23,833 nucleotides of DNA from Christensenella sp. UBA4636 (GCA_002405915.1 DHMS01000036.1:1-23833); one strand, 5' to 3'; counted from the first letter of the stretch, positions 16,275-22,851 are shown. Notes: a model not told the origin generated them from the letters alone. Program-made: numbers and translations.

Positions 16275-16374
16275 AAGTTGAAAATTGAGAATTGAAAGTT
16301 GAAAATTAAGAACGAATTTTTATATATTATTTGAATCCTCAACTTTCCACTTTCAACTTTCATCTTTCAACTTT
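16275..16374. repeat. MITE-like element, copy 2, without the hairpin array
   Basis: Left arm AAGTTGAAAATTGAGAATTG and onwards, a centre with GAACGAATTTTTATATATTA, then a right arm of TTTCAACTTTCATCTTTCAA. The arms are inverted relative to each other. This is the same element as at 12717 but the hairpin array is absent. It lies in the 146-bp gap between the 3-TM gene and the SecB-like gene, ending just before the latter's ribosome site. Confidence 0.8.
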
Positions 16375-16389
16375 TACGGAGGCAAACTC

Positions 16390-16818
16390 ATGGATAAGGT
16401 TATTTTTAAAGGTTTCAAGGTGACGGAAAGCTATTTTAAGCTCAACGAGGCGGCAAAGGAAAACGAAAAGTACACTATTGCGCCGCGCTTCGAGTGTAGG
16501 CTTGCTTCATCGGGCGTGGAATTCGAAGCCGATTTTTCCGTTTCGATAGCCACCGTAACCGAAGATATGCCAGCTCCGTTCGACCTTAAAGTCGTGCTTA
16601 AAGGCAGGTTTTCCTCCGAAAATCTCGTTTTAAACAAAACCGTGCAACTCCGCCATGCCGTCGGCACGCTGTTTCCGTTTTTAAGGTCGCATGTCGCAAC
16701 GCTGACGGCAAACTGCTCCGTTCCCGCGTTCGTTCTCCCGGAAATAGATATCGACGCGATGATTTCTTCGTCCGTCCGCCCGCTTGAAACGCCCACGCCC
16801 AAGGAAGAATTGAATTGA
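16390..16818 (+). CDS. SecB-like chaperone family protein
   Basis: A 142-residue protein whose C-terminal half reads LRHAVGTLFPFLRSHVATLT...VPAFVLPEIDIDAM. This aligns with the SecB signature (LFPYARE-I-S-x-L...FP-x-L-x-PVNFDALF), including its position before an acidic tail. The N-terminal half has the beta-strand pattern of SecB (FECRL...FEADFSVSIATV...PFDLKVVLKGRF). SecB keeps proteins unfolded for export or, in some lineages, controls toxin-antitoxin pairs; no toxin or antitoxin gene is adjacent. Classical SecB is proteobacterial, so its role here is open. GGAGG precedes the ATG. Confidence 0.7.
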   Translation: MDKVIFKGFKVTESYFKLNEAAKENEKYTIAPRFECRLASSGVEFEADFSVSIATVTEDMPAPFDLKVVLKGRFSSENLVLNKTVQLRHAVGTLFPFLRSHVATLTANCSVPAFVLPEIDIDAMISSSVRPLETPTPKEELN

Positions 16819-16837
16819 TTTTAAAAACCGAATATTT

Positions 16838-16888
16838 TTAAAAAGTCCGCGAATAAGTCGATTATCGACATACTCGCGGACTTTTTAA
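16838..16888 (+). terminator. Terminator after the SecB-like gene
   Basis: A 15-bp stem TTAAAAAGTCCGCGA / TCGCGGACTTTTTAA encloses an inner GTCGA/TCGAC hairpin. The T-run lies in the 3' arm. Confidence 0.85.
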
Positions 16889-16894
16889 GTTAAA

Positions 16895-17060
16895 AATTGA
16901 AAGGTGAAAGTTGAAATATGCGCTACTATGTGCGCTCGATATTTGCACCGAGGGCGCAATCGATATGCCGCTTTTCAAGCGGTCGATATTTGCCGTAAAC
17001 GGCAATCGATATTCGCGCAAGCGCGAGAGAGCTTAGAGGACGAATTTTCTTTTTATTTTA
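16895..17060. repeat. MITE-like element, copy 3, with five-hairpin TCGATAT array and no right arm
   Basis: The left arm AATTGAAAGGTGAAAGTTGA leads into five hairpins: about 16920-16935, 16943-16959, 16967-16983, 16990-17005 (identical to the third hairpin of copy 1) and 17013-17026 (TCGCGC/GCGCGA). Each is separated by the exact heptamer TCGATAT (16936, 16960, 16983, 17006). The arms differ from copy 1 while pairing is kept. After the array the sequence GGACGAATTTTC resembles the centre of copy 2, but the right arm is lost. This fills the 307-bp gap 16819-17125 together with the terminator and promoter. Confidence 0.85.
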
Positions 17061-17090
17061 CAGCTTATCTCAAAATAAAGCAACTTTTTT

Positions 17091-17119
17091 TTGCCTAATC
17101 GGCAAGAATATGGTATACT
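17091..17119 (+). promoter_or_regulatory. Promoter predicting a leaderless mRNA for the 6-TM gene
   Basis: TTGCCT (17091-17096), a 17-bp spacer ending TGG (extended -10), TATACT (17114-17119). Counting 7 nt from the -10 puts +1 on the A of the ATG at 17126. No ribosome binding site fits in the 6 nt between. Confidence 0.65.
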
Positions 17120-17125
17120 TTAACC

Positions 17126-17923
17126 ATGAAAAGAGAATTTAACGCTAAAAACTTAATATTTTTCGTCGCGCTCGGGGTGGCTTCCGCGCTTGCATTGTAT
17201 ATTTTTTTTAAGATTTTTGCTTCGTACTCATACCCGACGCACTTTTATCACCCCGTAAAAGAAGAAGAAAAGGCTTTGGCAAAGTATATCGGCAAAGCCG
17301 GCTTTTTTGCATATTTTACATACCTTTCGCTCGGTATCGCGGGGCTTTGGGGCATGGGGCGAACGGTGTGTTTTTGTTTAGGGCTTGAAAAGGGATTGAA
17401 ACTTTTCGACAACGAATACGTCGTTATTTTCGTCACATTAAACGAAATAGTAACGCTCGTTGCGTACTGCGTGCCGCAATATTTTTCAGCCGTGCCGTTC
17501 GGTTTTACCGGCTGGGCGTGGCAAAACCTAAAGGGTTTTTTGCAGTCAACCTATATGCATATACTTTTCCCTGTGTGCGTTATCGCGTTTTTCGTTCTCT
17601 TTAAGCCGAAAAAAGAGGTGAAAACGAAAAAAGTTTGCCTTTGCGCGCTCTTTCCTTTGTTGTACGTCATTATCGTTAAATTCTTAGGAAAATTCGTTTA
17701 TCCCGTCGAATGGTACCCGTACCCCGTGTTTTCGGCGGAGGGCGTGTGGCTTGCGGTTTTCAAAAATCTCGATAACTTCAATCGCGCGTTGGGTGTTATC
17801 GGCGTGATAATTTGCGCCGTGCTTTTGATTTTTTTGTACTCGCTATCTCTTATGCTTTTGGCAAAAATTACGAACAAAAAATTTGCCCGTCAAAACGCTT
17901 TAACGGGTGATGAAAAGGCATAA
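17126..17923 (+). CDS. Six-TM integral membrane protein, possibly Pr6Pr/FAR-17a-like
   Basis: The 265-residue protein has six hydrophobic segments at about 10-31, 58-78, 98-118, 143-160, 169-188 and 221-246. Conserved-looking residues include STYMHILFPV at the start of helix 4 and VEWYPYPVF after helix 5. The order of a His-Pro helix followed by a YPYP loop recalls the Pr6Pr / FAR-17a/AIG1-like membrane family, but I give this only moderate weight. Start codon follows directly on a promoter, so the mRNA is predicted leaderless. A terminator at 17957 separates it from the convergent regulator. Confidence 0.72.
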   Translation: MKREFNAKNLIFFVALGVASALALYIFFKIFASYSYPTHFYHPVKEEEKALAKYIGKAGFFAYFTYLSLGIAGLWGMGRTVCFCLGLEKGLKLFDNEYVVIFVTLNEIVTLVAYCVPQYFSAVPFGFTGWAWQNLKGFLQSTYMHILFPVCVIAFFVLFKPKKEVKTKKVCLCALFPLLYVIIVKFLGKFVYPVEWYPYPVFSAEGVWLAVFKNLDNFNRALGVIGVIICAVLLIFLYSLSLMLLAKITNKKFARQNALTGDEKA

Positions 17924-17952
17924 AAGCTCGCCTATAAGCCGATTAAACGATA

Positions 17953-17993
17953 AAAACCCCGTCTTTCAAGAGTAGAAAGACGGGTAAATTTTA
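17953..17993. terminator. Bidirectional terminator between the 6-TM gene and the XRE regulator
   Basis: A 10-bp perfect stem CCCGTCTTTC / GAAAGACGGG (17958-17967, 17975-17984), A-run before and AT-rich after. Confidence 0.85.
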
Positions 17994-18018
17994 TCTTGTA
18001 AAAGGGCGTTGTAAAATA

Positions 18019-18216
18019 TCAGGAAAGCAAACCGTTGTAGTCTTCCTTGAAAATTTCGCAAAGCTTATCGAGCGTTTCAAAGTCCGGTTCGCTAACGCCT
18101 TTTTCCCACGCGCTAACAGTGCGTTGGTCCACGTTTAATTTTTCGGCAAGCTGTTTTTGGGTAAGCCCCGAATTTAGTCTTAAAAATCTCAAATTTTCCT
18201 TAAAATTGTTGCGCAT
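18019..18216 (-). CDS. Small XRE-family HTH regulator
   Basis: A 65-residue protein that is essentially one Cro/CI-type helix-turn-helix: NLRFLRLNSGLTQKQLAEKL (helices 1-2), NVDQRTVSAWEKGVSEPDFE (recognition helix and turn) and LDKLCEIFKEDYNGLL. Start at MRNNFKEN is chosen because GGGG lies 8 nt upstream; the frame is open to an ATG at 18237 that has no ribosome site. It is divergent from the HTH gene at 18381, whose promoter carries a palindrome that this protein could bind. No effector domain. Confidence 0.88.
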   Translation of the reverse strand: MRNNFKENLRFLRLNSGLTQKQLAEKLNVDQRTVSAWEKGVSEPDFETLDKLCEIFKEDYNGLLS

Positions 18217-18297
18217 TTTTGTTGCCCCGATATTCATATAATGCTGATAATAATTTTAATTTTCGCCCTAACTTTACAGTAAATTGCCTAAAATGTC

Positions 18298-18326
18298 TTG
18301 ACATACCATAATTTTTGGTATATAAT
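18298..18326 (+). promoter_or_regulatory. Perfect consensus promoter with internal operator-like repeat
   Basis: TTGACA (18298-18303), 17-bp spacer, TATAAT (18321-18326): both hexamers are perfect. The spacer holds the inverted repeat ATACCA (18303-18308) / TGGTAT (18316-18321), overlapping both core elements. Such strong promoters are usually repressed; the divergent XRE protein is the obvious candidate. Confidence 0.8.
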
Positions 18327-18380
18327 ATATATGATAATAGATTTTAACTTATGTTTTAAGAAGAAAGGAGAAGGACTGCA

Positions 18381-18599
18381 ATGAAAAAGGCGATAGGATT
18401 ATTGGCTTTATACGATGAGTTGAAAAGCGAAAAAGGGCTCAAAAAAGATGAATTTTTAGAAAAAACGGGCATATCGCTGTCCTCGTTCCGTAGGTACTTA
18501 AAGAATGTTTCGGAGTATCTTTTGCCGCTCGGCTACTTTGTCCGTTACAACAAAAAACTTGCGGTTTATCGCGTTATAGCGCGGGTTCCTTTAAAATAA
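18381..18599 (+). CDS. Small stand-alone HTH protein (WYL/DeoR-type N-terminal domain)
   Basis: A 72-residue protein. The pattern LLALYDELKSEKGLKKDEFLEKTGISLSSFRRYLKNV followed by YFVRYNKKLAVYRV matches the winged helix-turn-helix that begins WYL-domain and DeoR-type regulators, but no WYL or sugar-binding domain follows. It is therefore either a minimal DNA-binding protein or a leftover of a larger regulator. AAAGGAGAAGG lies upstream of ATG and the promoter at 18298 is perfect, so it should be well expressed when derepressed. The strong terminator at 18653 closes the unit. Confidence 0.75.
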   Translation: MKKAIGLLALYDELKSEKGLKKDEFLEKTGISLSSFRRYLKNVSEYLLPLGYFVRYNKKLAVYRVIARVPLK

Positions 18600-18644
18600 A
18601 AGACTTTTGATTATATCGTTTTAGGTTTAAGGAGATATCATAAA

Positions 18645-18708
18645 CAAAAAAAACGGACTGTCGCAAAATGCAAAAAATGCAGCTTGCGACAGTCCGTCTT
18701 TTTGTTTT
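18645..18708. terminator. Strong bidirectional terminator
   Basis: A 14-bp perfect stem ACGGACTGTCGCAA / TTGCGACAGTCCGT (18653-18666, 18684-18697) with a 17-nt loop, A-run before and T-run after; serves the plus HTH gene and the minus HExxH gene. Confidence 0.93.
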
Positions 18709-18739
18709 GACTGAAGTGTTAGTAATGTAAATCGAATAG

Positions 18740-20251
18740 CTAATTATTCAAAGATTTTACGTAATTATACCATTCGTCGACGATATCCGAATACGGCTTG
18801 CCGTCTATTACTATTTGAGTGTCCAGGTTTAGTTGCCAAACGTAATTTTCGCCGTATATTTTTGCAATATAATACGCTAAACTATCCGTCTGAACTCGAT
18901 GTATAAACGCCGTTCCTTTTTGGGTGTAAATCGCGGAAAAACAATCGGCGAATAACCAAAAATCGAAATTTTCGGCAGTCGGCGTTTCGGCAGTGTATTT
19001 TTTATACAAATTCAGCGTTTTCAAATAAGTTTCTTTTTCCTTTATCTCTTTATTGTAAGGAAATTTTTTCGCTTGCCCCGTGAATAGATAATACCACATT
19101 GTCGTAGCGTATTTTGATGTGTTCGCATGCATTTCGGGTATGACTTCGCGCGCGTAACCGCTTTTCCCGAGATAAAACAATGCGTGGTGGATATATTCGT
19201 GCGAAAAGGAGCCGACGGAATATATATCGATATAATTTTCGCACGCATAGCCCGTGATGCCCGTGGACTTCAAACCGTCGTCTAACCGCACGTTTATGTC
19301 GTACATGTCGCTTATGCCGAACACTTCGTCGCTTTCCGCCGTCGTTTTGGCGTTGTCTTTCAACCAGTCGGCTAAAACGCTGTATTTCGTGGAAAAAACG
19401 TCGGAAGGCAATACGAGGTCGGTATATTCTTTGTTGATATAATACGTGAAACAACCTTGTTTAACTTTGTATTCGTAGTCTTTTGAGTACGGCTCAAACG
19501 AATAATCGGGCAGGCAGACCCCGTATTTTTCCGATAAGAACAAGTTAATGTCGTTCTTGTTCATAGCCAAAATATCGGCGTAAGTTTTATTGTCTAATGA
19601 CAAGTCATCTATAATGCGTTTTGCAAAGCCGAATGCGATTTTTCGCTCGCTATCCGCAAGGTTGTCTGTTTCGTATAACGGAAACTGCAAATCGGCGTAA
19701 AAAGAGTTTTTATTTATAACCGATAAAGGAAAATTTTTCGGTAGTTGCAAATTTGTAAGCAGTGCCGAAATGCCCGCGTAAACGCCGAACGGCAAGTCGC
19801 TTTCTGTGTTTTGAGAGGCTAAAAACCGACTTGTTATTTCTTCGTAAGTAATTTTTGTCGGCAACGAAACGCACAAGCCTAACGCTTTGTCGAAAAAGTG
19901 GTTGGAAACGAGATTGTCGCTTATAACGACGGTAAAATCCTTTTTAAGCAAATTGTTGTTTTTAATTAAAGCGTATGCGTTGACTGAATTTTCTATCAAA
20001 AAATCTATTGTTTTTGTGTTTTTGATATCCGAACCGAGGTAAATTTTAGCGTTTTCGCCGTATGATTTGTCGAAAGAAATTTTGCTCGAAGAATTTTCGT
20101 CTTTAATCTCTAATTCGCAACTTTCTGTTAAGTATTTCGGCGAATAATACCTTGTCAAGCACAAAACTAATATTGCGCCAAATAATGCAACGGTAGCCGC
20201 AACCGACAATATTATGGCAATACGCTTTTTTGTGATTGTAACTTTTTTCAT
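18740..20251 (-). CDS. Membrane-anchored extracytoplasmic protein with HExxH metallopeptidase motif
   Basis: A 503-residue protein with an N-terminal basic stretch and hydrophobic segment (about 11-32), so exported and probably anchored. The motif FSHEYIHHALF places HEYIH at 351-355; E369 or E373 in REVIPEMHA, 14-18 residues on, could be the third zinc ligand as in gluzincins. The region before it (about 40-300) has no recognised domain. A late Trp/Tyr-rich segment follows (about 430-500). I cannot assign a peptidase family. GGAGG lies 8 nt before ATG and its own promoter is at 20286-20314. Substrate unknown; a surface or cell-wall role is possible. Confidence 0.78.
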   Translation of the reverse strand: MKKVTITKKRIAIILSVAATVALFGAILVLCLTRYYSPKYLTESCELEIKDENSSSKISFDKSYGENAKIYLGSDIKNTKTIDFLIENSVNAYALIKNNNLLKKDFTVVISDNLVSNHFFDKALGLCVSLPTKITYEEITSRFLASQNTESDLPFGVYAGISALLTNLQLPKNFPLSVINKNSFYADLQFPLYETDNLADSERKIAFGFAKRIIDDLSLDNKTYADILAMNKNDINLFLSEKYGVCLPDYSFEPYSKDYEYKVKQGCFTYYINKEYTDLVLPSDVFSTKYSVLADWLKDNAKTTAESDEVFGISDMYDINVRLDDGLKSTGITGYACENYIDIYSVGSFSHEYIHHALFYLGKSGYAREVIPEMHANTSKYATTMWYYLFTGQAKKFPYNKEIKEKETYLKTLNLYKKYTAETPTAENFDFWLFADCFSAIYTQKGTAFIHRVQTDSLAYYIAKIYGENYVWQLNLDTQIVIDGKPYSDIVDEWYNYVKSLNN

Positions 20252-20285
20252 GCGCCTATCCTCCGCGAATATCTTAATTTATTTC

Positions 20286-20314
20286 ATTATACTATATTTC
20301 CCGAAAATTTTCAA
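20286..20314 (-). promoter_or_regulatory. Promoter of the HExxH protein gene
   Basis: On the minus strand TTGAAA (20314-20309), 17-bp spacer, TATAAT (20291-20286). Confidence 0.75.
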
Positions 20315-20500
20315 CCGCTGTATAATATCAATCGTCATCTTACTGGCGGAAAACGCTATGGCGAAACAATATCGTTGTATAAATTGCATTATATGGCTAA
20401 TAAAGCAATTGTTTCGATTGTTTTTCAAAGAAATTAGCGAGTAGTTAGCAAGTAGTTGTAAAAAATATTGAAATCGTTGTAAAAAACTTGTGAAATTAAG

Positions 20501-20529
20501 TTGACAACGCGGTCGGCATTTTATATAAT
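20501..20529 (+). promoter_or_regulatory. Promoter of tRNA-Ser
   Basis: TTGACA (20501-20506), 17-bp spacer, TATAAT (20524-20529); both hexamers perfect, 31 bp before the tRNA 5' end. Confidence 0.9.
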
Positions 20530-20560
20530 ATATAGGCTAACAAAGCGAAATCGACTTTTT

Positions 20561-20648
20561 GGAGAGGTGTCTGAGTGGTCGATGGTGCAACATTGGAAAT
20601 GTTGTGTACGGCAACGTACCGCAGGTTCGAATCCTGTCCTCTCCGCCA
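20561..20648 (+). tRNA. tRNA-Ser(GGA)
   Basis: The acceptor arms GGAGAGG and CCTCTCC pair, with discriminator G and an encoded CCA. The anticodon stem CAACA/TGTTG holds the loop TTGGAAA, giving anticodon GGA. A long variable arm (TGTACGGCAACGTACC region) is as expected for class II tRNA, and the T-arm carries GGTTCGAATCC. Length 88 nt with CCA. A consensus promoter precedes it and a hairpin terminator follows. Confidence 0.97.
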
Positions 20649-20656
20649 AAACCTGA

Positions 20657-20686
20657 AAATCCCGCAATTTTTGCGGGATTTTTTGC
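20657..20686 (+). terminator. Terminator after tRNA-Ser
   Basis: Stem AATCCCGCAA / TTGCGGGATT with a short loop, then TTTTTT. Confidence 0.9.
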
Positions 20687-20690
20687 GCTT

Positions 20691-20794
20691 TGGCGGAGAG
20701 GACAGAGATGAAGGGGTTCCTTGTGGTTCGCGTGTCGGCTTTGCCGACATACGCCGAGGGGTCCTACGCATGCGTGGGAAACGTTATCCTGTCC
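20691..20794. repeat. tRNA-tail-derived repeat, copy A
   Basis: It starts with TGGCGGAGAGGACAG, the reverse complement of the tRNA-Ser 3' end, and ends with ATCCTGTCC, which equals a piece of the tRNA T-arm region. Inside is a perfect GTCGGC-TTT-GCCGAC hairpin and the palindrome ACGCATGCGT. Identical to copy B apart from one G and a GGC insertion. Confidence 0.9.
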
Positions 20795-20820
20795 GGTGAT
20801 AACGAAAAAGCTTTGCTATA

Positions 20821-20968
20821 TCTCTCCGCCCCCGCATAAAATGCGGGATTTTTTGTGTTTTGGCGGAGAGGACAGAGATGAAGGGGGTTCCTTGTGGTTC
20901 GCGTGTCGGCTTTGCCGACATACGCCGAGGGGTCCTACGCATGCGTGGGAAACGGCGTTATCCTGTCC
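20821..20968. repeat. tRNA-tail-derived repeat, copy B with its terminator module
   Basis: Begins with TCTCTCCGCC, a remnant of the tRNA 3' end, then the hairpin CCCGCAT-AAA-ATGCGGG and T-run, then TGGCGGAGAGGACAG (20861) and the same body as copy A, ending ATCCTGTCC. The two copies are offset by 170 bp, so tRNA tail, terminator and element were duplicated as a unit. No gene is supported from 20649 to 21105. Confidence 0.88.
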
Positions 20969-21011
20969 AATGTTATCTAAATACCATTAGTCGTATATTG
21001 TGCAAAATAAA

Positions 21012-21064
21012 AAACGCGCCGAGATTTCGTAAAAGAACGAAACTTGGCGCGTTGAGTTTTTTTG
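21012..21064. terminator. Terminator downstream of the flavin-reductase-like gene
   Basis: Arms AACGCGCC and GGCGCGTT with an imperfect inner stem (TTTCG/CGAAA), T-rich on both sides; reads best in the minus direction after the stop at 21106. Confidence 0.8.
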
Positions 21065-21105
21065 TGTAGAAAGGGGCTTAAAGCAATTGAAACCCGTTAA
21101 AAAAT

Positions 21106-22023
21106 TTACTTTTTCTTTCTTAATTCCGCGATTTTTTCGGCGGCTTCCTTGTCTATCACTTCTATGCCGTTTTTCTCGGCGATTTCGGCAATCTGCAAAA
21201 GCGCGGCTTTCAAAAACGGTCTCGGGATTTTAACGTACATGGAGCAGGCTTCTTTTGTAAAGCGAACCTTTGTGTCGAGCCGTTCCGCGCAGTACATAAC
21301 GCTTTCGACCGTGTCGGCGTTGCTCTCGGCAATTTTCTCGGAAACGGGCAAAAATCCTTTGAATTTCTTGTACCAAAAGTTTTTGCTGTCGTGGTAGCCG
21401 TAGTCGACGGGGACGTTCGGGAACGACGTGCGCGTAAGCCCGTTTTTCAGGTTGTCCGCATACTTTTCTTCCATCAAAATATCGTCGATTTTCAAAATGA
21501 AATGGCAGCCGAACTTTGACGTTATCCCGTTAAAATTATTATACGGCGGCTCCACGCCTTCGAGCTTGCCGATATGCTCCTTACACTTGAATGCGTCCTC
21601 TAACGTGTCGTCCCAACTGCACTCAATAACCTGGTAGGCGTCTTTTATAATAAGCGGTCTTTCGCCCTCGGCTTGCCCTTTAACGAGTTCGAAAATGCAG
21701 TCTTTCATTTTTTCTTGCGGCGTTTTGCCCGGGAAACCGAGGCGAACGGCTTCTTTAAAATACTTTCTGTCATCTTTTATAAAGTTGAGCGCGCATTTGC
21801 CGTTTCTCAAGATATTTTGCGCCGTGTTCGAAGAATTTCTGCATTCCAAAATCATTGCGTAGTAGTCCTTGCCGGCGATGTAGTAGGGGAACACGAGCGA
21901 GTAACTGCCGATATTGGTACTTCCGTCCTCGCACAACGTCGAAATCTCCACCGTAGGCATCGGGAAGAACAAATTGTTTTGGTAAAAGTTATCTACAACC
22001 TTTAATTTTCTGAATTGAGCCAT
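21106..22023 (-). CDS. Flavin-reductase-like FMN-binding split-barrel protein
   Basis: The 305-residue product starts at MAQFRKLK (22023), with GGAGG 6 nt upstream; the longer frame to 22083 has no ribosome site. The first part (about 15-80) shows the split-barrel pattern MPTVEISTLCEDGSTNIGSYSLVFPYYIAG followed by NTAQNILRNGKCALNFI, typical of proteins binding FMN near the barrel mouth. Length exceeds that of plain flavin reductases (about 170-200), so the C-terminal half (about 190-305) is an added region. Substrate unknown. Its promoter has an extended -10 at 22062-22090. Confidence 0.8.
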   Translation of the reverse strand: MAQFRKLKVVDNFYQNNLFFPMPTVEISTLCEDGSTNIGSYSLVFPYYIAGKDYYAMILECRNSSNTAQNILRNGKCALNFIKDDRKYFKEAVRLGFPGKTPQEKMKDCIFELVKGQAEGERPLIIKDAYQVIECSWDDTLEDAFKCKEHIGKLEGVEPPYNNFNGITSKFGCHFILKIDDILMEEKYADNLKNGLTRTSFPNVPVDYGYHDSKNFWYKKFKGFLPVSEKIAESNADTVESVMYCAERLDTKVRFTKEACSMYVKIPRPFLKAALLQIAEIAEKNGIEVIDKEAAEKIAELRKKK

Positions 22024-22061
22024 TTTTAACCTCCGCATATGTTGTCTATATGTACTATTAT

Positions 22062-22090
22062 ATTGTACCACCAACCGCCACAAAAAACAA
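22062..22090 (-). promoter_or_regulatory. Promoter of the flavin-reductase-like gene
   Basis: On the minus strand TTGTTT (22090-22085), 17-bp spacer ending TGG (extended -10), TACAAT (22067-22062). Confidence 0.65.
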
Positions 22091-22152
22091 CTAAAAGGAT
22101 AAGATAAACGTTGTTTTTGAATTTGCGATAAGAAAAAAGGCTTACAAAGTGT

Positions 22153-22617
22153 TTATTTTAACTTATTTCCGCAATTCGGACATTCCGTATCATCAATGCC
22201 GATTTTTGCAAAGCAATAAGGACATTCGTCTGCTTGCGGAACATTTTCGTCGCCGTCATGTTCTTCTTCGTCGCCGTCATGTTCTTCGTATTCGCTAATA
22301 ATTTCTCTATGAATTTGTTGCATTGTCATAACAAAGTGTTCATCGTCGCGTTTAGCGTTTTGTTCGACATTCAACATCTGTATCAGTTTGAGATCTCGTT
22401 CGATATCTGTGGCTTTTGTTATCAATTCGCCAAAACCATATAGGGTTAACGTCCCTGCCCAAGAAATAAAAATTCCGCAGACGAGTACTATAAATCCGTT
22501 CCAGACTAAATTTGTAGTAACCCAAAGAACAATTGCACCTATAACGGATGCAATAATACCGCAGACAATTAAAAATCCTGCAAGATTTTTGATTTTTTGA
22601 CCTATGTTACTATACAT
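22153..22617 (-). CDS. Two-TM protein with C-terminal zinc ribbon
   Basis: A 154-residue protein starting at MYSNIGQK (22617), where AAGGAG lies 8 nt upstream; the frame is open to 22668 but those residues lie inside an RNA terminator. Two transmembrane helices (about 12-33 and 37-60) are followed by a helical stretch (about 65-105), an acidic near-duplicate EEHDGDEEEHDGDE made by a 21-bp DNA repeat, and a Cys4 zinc ribbon CPYCFAKIGIDDTECPNCGNKL. Such proteins are common in Bacillota, with unknown function. The leader contains a structured RNA and a terminator-like hairpin. Confidence 0.82.
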   Translation of the reverse strand: MYSNIGQKIKNLAGFLIVCGIIASVIGAIVLWVTTNLVWNGFIVLVCGIFISWAGTLTLYGFGELITKATDIERDLKLIQMLNVEQNAKRDDEHFVMTMQQIHREIISEYEEHDGDEEEHDGDENVPQADECPYCFAKIGIDDTECPNCGNKLK

Positions 22618-22654
22618 TTTGCAAATCTCCTTACTAAAAAATTTTTTGTGTAAT

Positions 22655-22683
22655 AAAAAATGCGTCAACCGAAGTCAACGCAT
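22655..22683 (-). terminator. Terminator hairpin with UUCG tetraloop
   Basis: In minus-strand sense ATGCGTTGAC-TTCG-GTTGACGCAT, 10 pairs including two G-U, closed by C(UUCG)G and followed by TTTTT. It ends the structured RNA about 38 nt before the zinc-ribbon start codon. Confidence 0.8.
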
Positions 22684-22845
22684 GAAAAACGCGAACTCCG
22701 ATTGTCGCCAAACAAATCTACGCAAAGTGGGCATAATCCAATATACGCATAAAAGAATCCGCATTTTTACCGAATCTATTTGCGCATATCAGAAAATTAT
22801 TAAAAAATGCCCATGCTCCTAATTAGGGTGATAGATTTGTTTGGC
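22655..22845 (-). ncRNA. Structured RNA with own promoter and terminator; 6S-like RNA or leader attenuator
   Basis: On the minus strand a 14-bp closing stem (GCCAAACAAATCTA, 22845-22832, with TAGATTTGTTTGGC, 22720-22707) encloses an asymmetric internal loop, a 7-bp stem (TGGGCAT, 22813-22807, with ATGCCCA, 22734-22728), a second asymmetric loop and a 12-bp helix (CTGATATGCGCA with TATGCGTATATTGG end) up to a terminal loop. A 10-bp hairpin capped by UUCG with a T-run follows (22683-22655). The predicted +1 is the first base of the closing stem. A long rod with a bubble near the closing stem is the shape of 6S RNA, but I see no diagnostic sequence. A MITE or an attenuator for the next gene are alternatives. 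Confidence 0.5.
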
Positions 22846-22851
22846 TTATAC

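Larger units (their letters stand above)
20252..20560. other. Intergenic region between the HExxH gene and tRNA-Ser
   Basis: 309 bp without a credible gene. It holds the two divergent promoters listed separately, a 9-bp inverted repeat CGAAACAAT (20362-20370) / ATTGTTTCG (20408-20416), and short AT-rich direct repeats (TTGTAAAAAA twice near 20456 and 20477). Confidence 0.6.

Noticed and set aside
16390..16818. SecB-linked toxin-antitoxin system
   Set aside because: No toxin or antitoxin gene is adjacent; only the SecB-like gene is present.
20721..20990. Open frame with repeated WFACRLCRHTPRGPTHAWET peptide
   Set aside because: It is the translation of the tRNA-derived DNA repeat, without ribosome site, and crosses a terminator hairpin.
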